From positions 1 to 64,000 of the forward strand of contig JASAND010028633.1 of assembly GCA_030248195.1 (NCBI GenBank): a stretch of 64,000 nucleotides of DNA. The letters run 5' to 3'. Below are positions 35,677 to 46,800 of this stretch, in pieces (position 1 is the first letter of the stretch; each line of letters begins with the position of its first letter). The position numbers and the translations under genes are program-made. A model generated the notes under the pieces. That model searched no databases and had not been told where the DNA came from. It saw only the letters and a program-made list of their open reading frames with translations. This DNA comes from Trissonchulus latispiculum. Its lineage: Eukaryota; Nematoda; Enoplea; Enoplida; Ironidae.

Positions 35677-35764
35677 CTAAATCTTCTTCACGATGGAACC
35701 TAAAGCAACAAAAATTACATGCATTTCAACAAGTGTTTGCCCAAAACCGATGATGCTGAGGTGC
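35677..35764 (-). CDS. Candidate terminal exon completing the second zinc finger
   Basis: An AG at the acceptor TTCCAG is followed by G CAC CTC and a 28-codon frame to TAG. Joined to the phase-2 end of the finger exon at 37654, the first codon becomes Lys and the next His. This gives H-x4-H spacing, the same as finger 1. The polypyrimidine tract is mediocre. The intron it implies (35765-37653) contains a SINE and a foldback MITE. Without it, translation would read through to a stop at 37629. Confidence 0.35.
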
Positions 35765-36284
35765 CTGGAACGTCAAACTGCGATCTAAGCACTCCCAGTT
35801 ACTGTCAAAAGCTCCTGTTAACGGTAGCAACAAATAAAACCATCTGAGTCAAGGAGAAACTGAGTGAAAACAAACTGCTACTGGACTACAAAAAGTAGCT
35901 CCCCAACTTTGGCTGGGGTACGCATCCTCATTTGGCGGGCCTGAATATCAACTTTCGGCCGAGCCTGGCCGGCAGAACAAATTCAACCAGAGCCCGTAAT
36001 AACTTTCAATAAAGTATATACTGATGTATGCTCCGCGTAAACGTTAGAAATCAAGTCTTTCCTTTGAGATAATGCATACTACAAACTTTTATGAAAACTT
36101 AAAGACAACATTATTTAGTTCACCTTACTAAATAAAAGCCAGCAGCGAACAGGACGGAGCAGAAATCAGTTTACAGGCGATGCCTAAAACAGAACATAAT
36201 ACCAAGAGTAAGCAAGTAAGCAAGTAATTAAGTGAGTAAGCAAGAAAGATTGATAAGCCAGCCTGATATGGGAGTTCAGCTGAA

Positions 36285-36355
36285 GGCCCGGTGGTTAGTG
36301 GTAGCATGCCTGCCTCCGGAGCAGAAGGGTCGTGGTTCGAACCCCGGCAGGGCCA
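36285..36355 (+). repeat. tRNA-Arg-derived SINE head, family C, copy 1
   Basis: 71 nt. The acceptor stem pairs 6 of 7 (GGCCCGG / CAGGGCC), the anticodon loop CTCCGGA (anticodon CCG, Arg) sits on a 4/5 stem, and box B is GGTTCGAACCC. The D and T stems are imperfect. Upstream AAGATTGATAAGCCAG matches the region before the copy at 50443. Downstream to about 36800 may be the SINE body. Confidence 0.65.
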
Positions 36356-36810
36356 ATTCTTTACTTTCAATTCTGAATGAAAAAGCTGAACCTCCCGGTT
36401 AGGTCCTGGTTTCGTGGGTATAATGGTGCCTGACGCCTTCTGTATGGGTTATCTCCTGCGTTTTTTCTACCACCAGCATTGGTAGAGGCGCGGAATGTGG
36501 CGAAACTGCCTTTAGACCCGGGTTGGACACCTGTCTGTGGTCCCTAAGTAGTTACTTCTGGTTGGTTGGAACTAAAAGGGTCTATTGGAAGTGAGTCGGG
36601 GGAGCACGAAAACGCTGACGTGCCCGACATCAAATTCAATGTCCAGTGAGGTGACTGGTCCCCGTGACCGCCGCCACTAAGACTGGGACCGGGAGCCAAA
36701 GTCGGGCCGTCCCAGGTAGGGCACAGCAAAAGCTTTGTCATGGCCTGGTCCAGGCCCAAAACCACGATGGCACGTACACGACCCGTGGACAACAATGTAG
36801 TTGGTTGTAC

Positions 36811-37571
36811 CAAGAGTACATAATACATAAGAGTATGACAGCAGACATACTCTATGTACTATCAGCTCGTTACATCCTCTGCACGCTATCGGCCTACCCC
36901 CCCATAAATTGTCAAAGAAATTCGCCCGCTATGTTTACATGCAACAGACGCACGTTGAACCAACTGACTAGTTGTGTTTTCGTTCTAAAGCGTGCAAGCA
37001 TAGCGCTCGAATTTGCTTTGATAAGGGGGGTCTGATTTAGGGGGGGGGCTGGGGTTTTTCTAGGCAAAAATAAGTGGGGGGGGGCGAGTGGGGGGACGCC
37101 CCCCCCACTAGTGGGGGGGAGGTCCAAAAGTGGGGGGGGGGAATAAAATGGGCTAAAAATGCCAAAAATACAGTATAAAAAGCCTGTGTTCTACATATAC
37201 TGCTATAACTAAGCTTACAAGTGCCTCAAAAATTGAGTTTTACCACCAAAATAGACCATTTTTGACGAAAAAATTCCGGCGAAACCGGAAAATTTTTGAA
37301 AATTTTGACCAAAAATCCTAAGAATTTGACATTTTCTGGGCACTCTAGGTTGAGTGGGGGGGGAAGTCCAAAAAAGTGGGGGGGACGAGTGTGGGGGGAG
37401 AAGGGGTCTAGTGGGGGGGGAACCCAAAAACGGGGGGGGGGCGCCCCCCCACTCCCCCAGTAAAAAAACCCCAGGGGGGGGGGGTAAGCCGATAGCATGC
37501 AGAGGATGTAGCGAGCTGATAATACATAGTGTATGACGCTTGTCATACTCTTTATGTATTATGTACTCTTG
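36811..37571. mobile_element. Foldback MITE, 7-bp TSD family, copy 3
   Basis: Ends are CAAGAGTACATAATACATAA and its complement, with a perfect 7-bp duplication GTTGTAC (36804-36810, 37572-37578). The copy is enlarged to 761 bp by a G/C-run element inserted at 37049-37474. Confidence 0.9.
37049..37474. mobile_element. G/C-run MITE nested in foldback copy 3
   Basis: Ends CTGGGGTTTTTCTA / TAAAAAAACCCCAG, G runs beside both ends, and the internal hairpin TTCCGGCGAAACCGGAA near 37275. It lies inside a G run, so the duplication length cannot be read. The middle aligns with the elements at 52628 and 54650 (CTACATATACTGCTATAACT). Confidence 0.8.
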
Positions 37572-37653
37572 GTTGTACTCTCAAAAGAAAAAAGTTGGGT
37601 ATATCCTAGAAAGTTATTCAAGGAAAAACTATCCAAGGAGAAAAACCACATAC

Positions 37654-37846
37654 TTCTTCGATCGATGAATCCGCATGCCCTTGCGGGTACCGAATTCCAC
37701 CCCGCAGACAGTGCAGGCATGAGGTCCATTTGCATGAGGAGGTGGCGGCGGTTGCTGTGCTGCTCCTCCCCGATGCATCCGTGCTTGATGAATGTGGAGG
37801 CCCATCTCACTGGCGAAAGCTCGAACGCATCCAGCCTCTGGGCAGA
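37654..37846 (-). CDS. Exon 25: two C2H2 zinc fingers of retrotransposon R2 type
   Basis: 193 nt, acceptor TTGTTTCAG, donor GAA|GTATGT. The chosen (phase 1) frame gives CPEAGCVRAFASEMGLHIHQ followed by ARMH, a perfect C-x4-C-x12-H-x4-H finger. After a Gln/Pro linker comes CTVCGVEFGTRKGMRIHRSK, a C-x2-C-x12-H finger whose last His must come from the next exon. The -F-x-S/T-x-x-G-L/M-x-x-H pattern is that of the N-terminal fingers of R2/NeSL-like retrotransposon proteins and their host relatives, which bind DNA. A second frame is also fully open across the exon but destroys the fingers, so I reject it. Confidence 0.8.
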
Positions 37847-40800
37847 CTGAAACAAGAAAGTTGGGTATACAATAAGTTGTAATCAAAAAGTAGATGTAAG
37901 TAGTGACAAAACTAAGTTCATCCTACATGTGTGAAAGAGACAACAAATATAGATGCGTGAGCAGTCAAGTAAAAAATTAATGCAGAAATACAAGAAATCA
38001 AACTGAACACACTTCAGGACAGCATCATCTCAAGAATGTTTTAAATTAAGCTTGCGTTTAAGTGAACGAAATGTCATCTATTATAGCCTACACCGCAGCT
38101 ATATATACTTCTTTGGCGTACAAGAGCACTGCTATTTAAGTCAAAATCGCACCAAACACCAAAGTGTATTTATAGCTTTATGAATTAATCTAAGCTTGTA
38201 TAATAAGGACCGAAGGAAGAGCAAGTTTTTGAGCCATCATCAAAATAGTTAAACAAGCAAGACAGACTAATCAAATAAATACTAGACTTACAAAATTGTC
38301 CTTCATAATAAGGGCGCGGAATTACCCGGAGTGGCATCGAATCTTGGGCCTAAAAAAGTAGCATGGATATTCAGGATACTGACTACATAAAGTAGAGTGA
38401 AGATTTAAATTAACTCAACATATCAAAAATGCAAACTAAATGCAAATGGATAATCGATTGCAGTGATGTTTTATTTTATTTTATATTCTGTATTCTATTC
38501 CTTTGGAGTCCAGATCAAGTAAACTGGAACGTTTTAGAAATAAAACAAATAAGAAAAATGCTCCTCCGGAGCATGAAAAAGTAATATGGGTGATGCTGAT
38601 GTTGTAGAATTAAGAGAGGACTCGTCTTAAAAATGCTTAATATGGGGACTGCGTTCAAAAAGAGAAGAGGACTAGGTAGTGGGAGAATTAATCTGGGCAC
38701 AGCTTCGCCGAGCAACCCATATTCGCGGGCTTACGCCGCTACGGGTCAGGGGTAAAACCCTCCGACGTCAGTATGTTCATAATTTTCAGCGACCCCGATT
38801 TACTGTGGATACCCCTAAAAGGCCAAAAAACGCCATTTTCAATGACTTTTAGGCCACTTCTAGTGAAAACGAAACTTAGATATTTTTCGTCCAAACAGGC
38901 CAAAAATGCAAAGTTTAGGCCCATCTAGAAACCTTTCGCCTAAACAGGCCAAAAAATGCAAAGTTTGGGTCCGTCTCCTGAAAGCTACAGAGCTAAATTC
39001 AAAAAATCCCCCTCGTCATATTGCCCGCAAAGTCCGCAATATTCCAATAAAACAAACCAAACCGATTTAGCTGCCAGCCTGTGAAAAAATCGGGCACAAC
39101 CGAAGTACCAGAATAGCGAAAGTCCGACCTTAGAGCCTTGGCAGAGCCAAAATTGGCAGCGTGCCAAAATGACCAAAAATAATAAACTTAATAGAGATAT
39201 GTACCGGGTATTATTTGGTTAGAATGGTTTCGTGGCAATTTGGCTTGCAAAAAAGGCTGCATGGGAGGACACTGCCTACCAACACAGTAGTATTGGACCA
39301 AAATGCCCATATCGTTTCGACACTGCGCTGACCAATGCACTTCCGGAAAGCGTTATTAACCGAGAAAAACAAACGTATAGTAACTCTCGCCTAGTGGAAA
39401 AAATGTAGTTCCGAATTCTAACCAAAAGTATGGTGATACTTGTAGTACTACTCGAGTACTTTGCGAAGATAACCTTTTTACCCCTCCCGGACCCCTAATT
39501 AGCTGGCACCAAGCCAACACGGTCTCCAGGGGGTCGCGCAGATCCCCTTATACCCATACATAATACAAAAAACCAGGAAACAAATTTTGTCACTAACCCG
39601 AAGTTTCGCAATCCCTGCATCGTCCAACGATGTTCCTGAAACAACAACGTTCAGTTAATCAAATTAAATATTAAGACTGATTTACATTATTAATTATAGA
39701 TATTGATCGACAATCTTAGCGTATCTGCCTGGCTGTCTCAGTCAATCTCTCTCTAAGTGCTAATTTGCAAACCGGGCAGCTGTTACTGACAATTATTGGT
39801 TTCTCACCAGGACTGTTTTGTCGTCTTTATATTGATTTGTCACCATTAGTTACTAACGCTCAAGGACGCGTGTCGACACTCGTGGCCTTTCAGCTTCATA
39901 TTTTGACGGATTTACGCTCACAGACGCCTGATGCAGACGCGCGTTTAAGTTTGGATGATGGCGTCTGCGACTACGCAATCGGCATTATTTCTACAAGGCA
40001 CATGAGTACTAAAAAGTTTTATATTAATTCTGGAACAAACATAAGGGCAAATGTATCAACGAGTAAAGGGTACCTCCCTCCCCGGAAAATATCAACTTCT
40101 AGGGTGGCGGTGCTCATCCCAGGATATGCACTAGGAGTGTCATCTCTAAAGATGATGTCACTTATTATGGGTACCTACAACCAAATAAAATACATAAGAA
40201 AGATCTCTGTTATCACTGTATTATGCTATGTTCGCACGGCTGACCCCCTACAACGCATAAAAGCCATCAGGAAAATGGGATTTTTTAATGGGAGGGAGTT
40301 CGTTTTTCACACTCCCAGAGTTTTCAAAGGCAGCACCGAGCCACTTTAGATGAAGCATTTCATGAACTCGTAGAACATGGGACAATTAAGTCAAAGTTAT
40401 GCTGACCCCTAAACCACCCACCCAACCCCCATTCCCAGATGGGGTCCGGAATAGATCGAAGTTTTCCTAAAACAAGAAAAAACCAATCATGAAACAGAAC
40501 ACGGTGCAACTTGCCTCCTCTCCAGTTCAGGCAAATCAGGTCCTCCTTTTTCAGAGGCCGACGCTTCGGTGGACCTCGAGGAGCAGGTTTTCGAGGATCC
40601 AGAGGAACCGGGAGAGCTCCATCCTGTTCCGGCTCCACCTCCTGGACCACCTGTTCTTCCTGTGGCGCCGCCTGGACCTCTTGCTCCAGTTCACGGATCC
40701 GGGCCAGCACCAGTTGCTGCAGTGGAGATGGTCCAACCCTTGGCCGCTAAAACAACAAAAACATAGCAAAATAACAAAGTTGTTCTGGTGAAAAGACAAG

Positions 40801-43800
40801 TACCAGAACGCACCTTTCCACACAATTTGTTACTGTTCCAGGTTGGAAGGGAACTGAAGCACATCGGTTCAGACATAGAAAAATTCTGACTCATAACAAA
40901 AAGGAAATTGTACCCTGTTTCTAGCGAAATACAAAATAATTGTTGCCGCCATCGCTGCTGAATTCTTGAATCTAAAGTTGTGAAAACCACAGGAAAGGCG
41001 TGAAAGGTTTAGACCAGCATACGTTCAATAATTTTTCTTAAACCAAAAATTCAGAAGACCCAGAAGAAAGATCCAAAAACTAATTGCAATTTCAAAATGT
41101 GTTCTAACTTTGGATTGGGACGGTGCCTGGCCTGTCTGTTTCCGGCGTCGAACCGGGGCATTGCTGGGTCCGGCCACTTCTCCATCATCAATTCGAACAG
41201 CCTAGAACAGCAAAAAGTCAACAAACAATTAGTTTTAGTTTCCCAATTTACCTAAGCTTAATTCCACCGCCACATCAGATCAGAGAAACTAAGACCAGAA
41301 ACAGCAGCAACGTCAAACCAAGTCTTAGGTATCACGTATTAATACCTTTAAATTATTAAGAAAACATCAAACACCTCAAAGTCAAGTGGAGTTTGGTGAC
41401 TTAAATGATGGTCAGTCCACACAGCTCCGATTTTGCTCATTTTCACATATTTTGTAGTCCCAATGGGATCTCGAACCAACACAAGAGCTTCTGCGATTTA
41501 TCACTTCGATCGCTCTGTCATCTGAGCTAGCGAGACTTCGACATGGTTGCACCATAGCTAAATGAAAAAGTTAGGTTAAAAAGTTTAATAATATGTAAGC
41601 ACACAGAGCTGACGAAAAGCTGAATTGAAAAACAGACTTCGGATTCGTGTTCTGCAACACCGAAAACACCTGTATAGAATTTTTGAACAAAATCGGAGGC
41701 AAAAGTTTTTTGGCCCCCTTTGGTAGGAATAGAAAAAAAATCAAATTTCGCGAAATCAAAAAATCTTATGATTTTGAAGTCAGCGTAGTCGAAAACATCC
41801 ACATGCCAAACTTCAGTGCATTTGGTCAAGTTCTGCGAAATCTGAGCATTGGAGGAGGCCCTGAATGATCCGACTACATCAGCATTCATTCATGAACGGA
41901 CAAACTCAGAAGACAATAACTGATGTTAGGTACAGAATATCTTTCTTACTCTTGTCGATTGACATTCCGAATTTTGATTCTCAGCAGATGGGGTTCCTGA
42001 AGCTTCAGTCTGAGCAGGACGTACATCCGAAGTAGAGGGATCATCATCATTGGAACACAAGGCTTTCCGGAATTCTGAAATAATCAATCAATCAATTAAT
42101 TAGATAGTGCTAATTAGCTTTAATTAATAGCAATTAGTCACAAAACAAATTTATACTGATGCAGGTTCGAAGTTTCCAGCAGACACAGCGCTTTCAGGTT
42201 AACGCGGGGAGCCTGGGGAGTCCAAGCCCCCTCCTCCCAGCCCGGACAAGGAGCAAGTACCGCCATCGGGGACATGGGGCAAGGAAAAATGGCCAAAGGA
42301 GTAAGCAAAAATCGCTGAAAAAATTAGTTTTTTATTTTTGAAATTTTTTCTAAAAATTGAAGATTCTGATGCAAATTTTGAAAAAATGCTAATTTTAATA
42401 AAATTTGCGCTAATTTTCCGAAACGCTCATTCAATATATTCTTAAGTATATATGGCCCTTGGAAATTTCAGTTAAAGATGCACGCCTTCCTCAAAATTTT
42501 CTTGGGACAAACCTTCCCAGGACCCGCCTATGAGCGCTTCCTCAGAATAAGTTTCCAAGATTAAGATTAGCATTCATTGGCTTTCAGCAGTCCACTGAGC
42601 GCCTGTGATTCGCCTCAGTTTAGTAGAATCACGAAATCAGGAAATCGCGGATCGGATTGGAGCCGCGCCAGGTGCCCAATTATTTCAGGACCTTCCTTGG
42701 TACTATGCAACACTTTCTTTTACTATTTTGTTACATAAGCATTGTGTCACATTTAGTCACATTCATCTCTTAGACACCGATCCGGTAAATGGGGCGGTAC
42801 GGTGCGACGATAGCAGAAGAAGTCATCCCAGCTAGCTATTTAGTCAAACTCAGAAGACAGCATTATTACAAAGATGAGCTTTGATTTTATTTTTAATTCA
42901 AATTTATCCTTAACTTTTACATTATTGTATAAATGTGGTCTGTACCTGCACCGCTTGTTCCACGGGGATAGGGACGGGTGCCGCGTCGGCGAGTCGTGAA
43001 ACGAGCATGTGGCTAAAACAAGCAAGCAATACAAATAACAAAAAGGTAACAGAAATACGGTAAAATGAAATGAAGGGATAAATAGCCCCAAGAAAACATT
43101 ATGTTATTTAGTTTTGGCTCAGTCTTAATGCAACGTCATCAAACAAATTCCTCTCAACCCCAATTAATCTCAGGGAATTGCTCGATAGAGGTAGAAAATT
43201 TAATCTTTATCTGGGCATCTGGTAAAAACTTAAATTGCTTAGAAGAAAATAAATTTAAAACAAAAATTGGTAAAACAAAAATTGCTTACACTTCCAGAAT
43301 GAGAAGTACGGGAACCCACTTGGAGCGGAGACTGAGAGTTATCGGATGGCGTTGGTGGATCGAAACTGGGTGATTCTGCTGATCCGGACAAAACTGAACC
43401 AGACGAACCTAAACAAAAGAAATACATAGTCCGTCCAAATAAACGGAAAATTTGGTCAACCCTTTCTTGGATTCAACTGGCGATTGGGGGCCCACTACAG
43501 AAACGGCTAAAGGTAAGAAGGAACAGGAAGAAAGTCTCCAAACTGTAAAATGTCAAGTGACCAGAAAAACAGAGTTTTGAGGGCAAATTTTTAAAAAATT
43601 TCCGGCTTCGACGGATTTTTAAGCATTTTTAGCAATTGTAAGGATAAATTTAAGTTAAAAATGACCTGGGGGACGCATTTCTGACCCCCCAGACTTCCCA
43701 GAAATTTTAACCTGGGAAAAAGCCAGCCCCCCCCCCCAATAAATTTCGGCCTAAAAATAAGCCCTACAACGAGTAATCAGTAGTTCACATATCTACAGTC

Positions 43801-46800
43801 GACCTTGTCCCGGATGAATACATGGAAATTAGAAGCAAACAAGACTATCTTTGAAAAGATAAGTATATCCTAACCCCAACCTAAGACACGCATATATCCT
43901 AACCCATGTAGCTCACGAGTATCAACAAGTTGAGGCGGTTTCATTAATAAATTTACAATTCAATTTACAATAATATTAATGTTAAGTTATATTGACAACT
44001 CATTTGACAATAAAACTCTAATCAGGCTAATTAATTAACTGACCATGACTTCTTGAAGTCTGACGAGCCGCTGAGAGGTTTCGTTTACCAACAGCACTCT
44101 TTGTCTGAGAAGGTTGATCTTGGGGCTCCTGCTGTTCCAACTAAAAAAGTAAAATGAATACATCCTAGTTAATTACATTAATACAATAACAATACACAGC
44201 AAAATATAATCGACAAAAAGCACACATTAGCTAGACAGGGTATATACCTATAATATGGGTTATGAACCCTTCCTAACCAAAATAGGCGAACCTGCACAAA
44301 TATTCGAAAACTGGTTAGCTCCAATATACCAGTGTAGAATTACAAAATTAAGTCGCATCAAGAAATTCTATAGAATATTAATTAATTAATTAAATAAAAA
44401 TTAAATTTTAATTACCGGAGTGCTGACCAATGGCGGAGTCTTGATTTTCAAAGGTGGTGAACAAACAGTCCGCTCTGAAAACAAAAATTCTACAATTTAT
44501 GCTGGCCATATTATATATATGTATAGACACATAAATCGGAATGAATATATTAACAGAACAAAACGATTATTAATCACTAAATAAAATTATTTTAATTATT
44601 ATTTTATATTATTACAATAATAATGTTTGGTATTGGTCAGATTTATAGTCTACAAAAACATTGTATTTATTTGGAAATCAAATTTGTGAATGAGAGACCT
44701 TTTCTCGGAGCCATTATTGGAGAGCGTGAACGCCCACGTCGAGATTGATTCCCATCCGGAGTTTGTGGCGGAACTGCGGAAGCAGGTGGTCGTGGCTTCT
44801 AAAATACAAGAAAATATACAAATTACGAAAAACAAAATATTATAATCTATATTTGCAATTCAACTCGTCCTTCAATTAAAGCAATCGTTGTTCGCATCGG
44901 CTCAGTTTCATTCCAATGGCAACGACGTCAGACTTTCTGTAAAAACTCAGCCTAGTAATAAGATCCATAGTAGTAATATCATCCACTACCGCAAAGAAAG
45001 AGTCTTACTACCGTACTACCGCGGCACTACCCTCCCCCACCAATGGGGCAGAGGGTTTCTGCATTCTGATTGGCTGTCGGCGGACCCATCCCCCTCAAAA
45101 GGGGGACCTCAGCCATTCTCAGCCGTTGCTCGATGCTTACTCTTCTTTTCAATAATAGTGCAATTATGCAATCTTAGTATCCCCCAATTAGGAGTGACAG
45201 TTACGTACTATCGGCGTTCGTCACAAACATGGACCACTGAGAGCTGAGCATTAAAGCCAAGATGCCCGAAACCGTTTATGCTACACAATCAGCATTAATT
45301 CTTGGGCCATAGAAAGAATCTGCCTAACATTATAGCGGACATTATGGCGGAAATAGCACTAGAACACCCGAAAAGTAAGCACTTCAGATGGGAATCGAAC
45401 CCACAACCTTCGGTTGGCTAGTCTACGCTCTACCAATTCAGTCACACTGAGTGCCCACCATTCAACCCATCACAGAAGCCCACTTTTTATCCCCATTATT
45501 CAATTATCATTTATCATTTCACAGGCACAGTAAATGTCTCCTGACCCAATCCAATTAATGTTAATGTTAGTATTAAACCACACTGTAGGATTGAAAGTGT
45601 TATATATATACATTCAGTTATCTTTTCTTACTTCTGGAATTGGAGCGCCGCAAACCGTATCCGCCTGGGACGCTGAATCGAAGTCAATGCTGGAACAGGA
45701 CTGCGCTGAAGCTGAAACAAAAATTAGATTAATGTATTAACTTTATAATTAATTCAATTAATTAACATTAAAAATTGTATTAATTGAACGAAGACACAAT
45801 AAAATTTGGGATGTGGGATAGAGAGGAGAACCAACAATCCGTTTTTGCATTAATTTTGCTTAAAATAACCGATAACAGAATGGTGACTAGAAAAAAGATA
45901 ATGATCACTAGATTAAGAGCCACTTTATGAGGATGTTCTCCTTTATACAATTCGCTACCCTCTATCTAGTACAGTATAGCTCAAAACAAAGTTAATTTTT
46001 TGCGAAGTTCGCAAACTCCGCGAACTTCGCGAAAATAGCGACATTTCGCTAAATTTAGAGAAATTTGTAAAAAATTTAGGGAAGTTCCTTCAAACTTCGC
46101 TAAAATTCTTTGCGAACTTCGCTAAAATTTGAGCGAATTTCTCGAAATTGTGCGAAGTTCGCCAAATTTTAGCGAACTTCTAATTCAGATAACTTGAAAT
46201 TTTGCGAAATGTCGCTAGCTTTGCGAAGTTCTCAGAGGTTGCGAACTTCGCAAAAAATTAACTTTGTTTTGAGCCATACTGTATCTACACTGTTAGACTG
46301 AAATTGCGTAGAAATCATCCGGTAAATGTTGACACCATGTTTAATTGGGTCGGATGGACAAGCGGTCAGCCTAGTAAATTGACCAGTTTTTGAGGCCAAT
46401 ATAAGCTTAAACTTAATTAGCCCTATAACTCAACACTAATTTAAAGTCATCAGCTAGAACTTAATCAACATGTGAAAGGTTGAAATCAGGATTGAAAGAT
46501 GTCAAGAAAAGTGGCCTGGGCGGTGGATCGAACCCGAGTTGGCTGACACAGAAGCAGGGTTCGCTACCACTCAGCCATATCTACGGACATTGAAACTAAT
46601 AGTTACAGCGCTAATCTCAACTTTTCAAGTGTAACGTTGATATTTAACAAACACATTGGTCTTACCGAGAACACGATATGAGTTTTTAACTTACGATCGC
46701 TAATCTGTGACTGTGAGCGTGACTGAATTACAGGCGGCGCCGATTGCGTAGACTCAATTGACCGTGGCTTGTTAGGCACAGAGGCTTTGGCAACCTAAAC

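Noticed and set aside
37559..37855. Alternative 98-codon frame over the zinc-finger exon
   Set aside because: The phase 1 frame gives two correctly spaced C2H2 fingers, while this one gives nothing recognisable. It is kept only as a possible alternative-splicing product.
41527..41889. 120-codon minus-strand frame next to exon 20
   Set aside because: It overlaps fragments of foldback arms (matches near 11.4 and 12.7 kb) and has no acceptor or donor fitting the gene.
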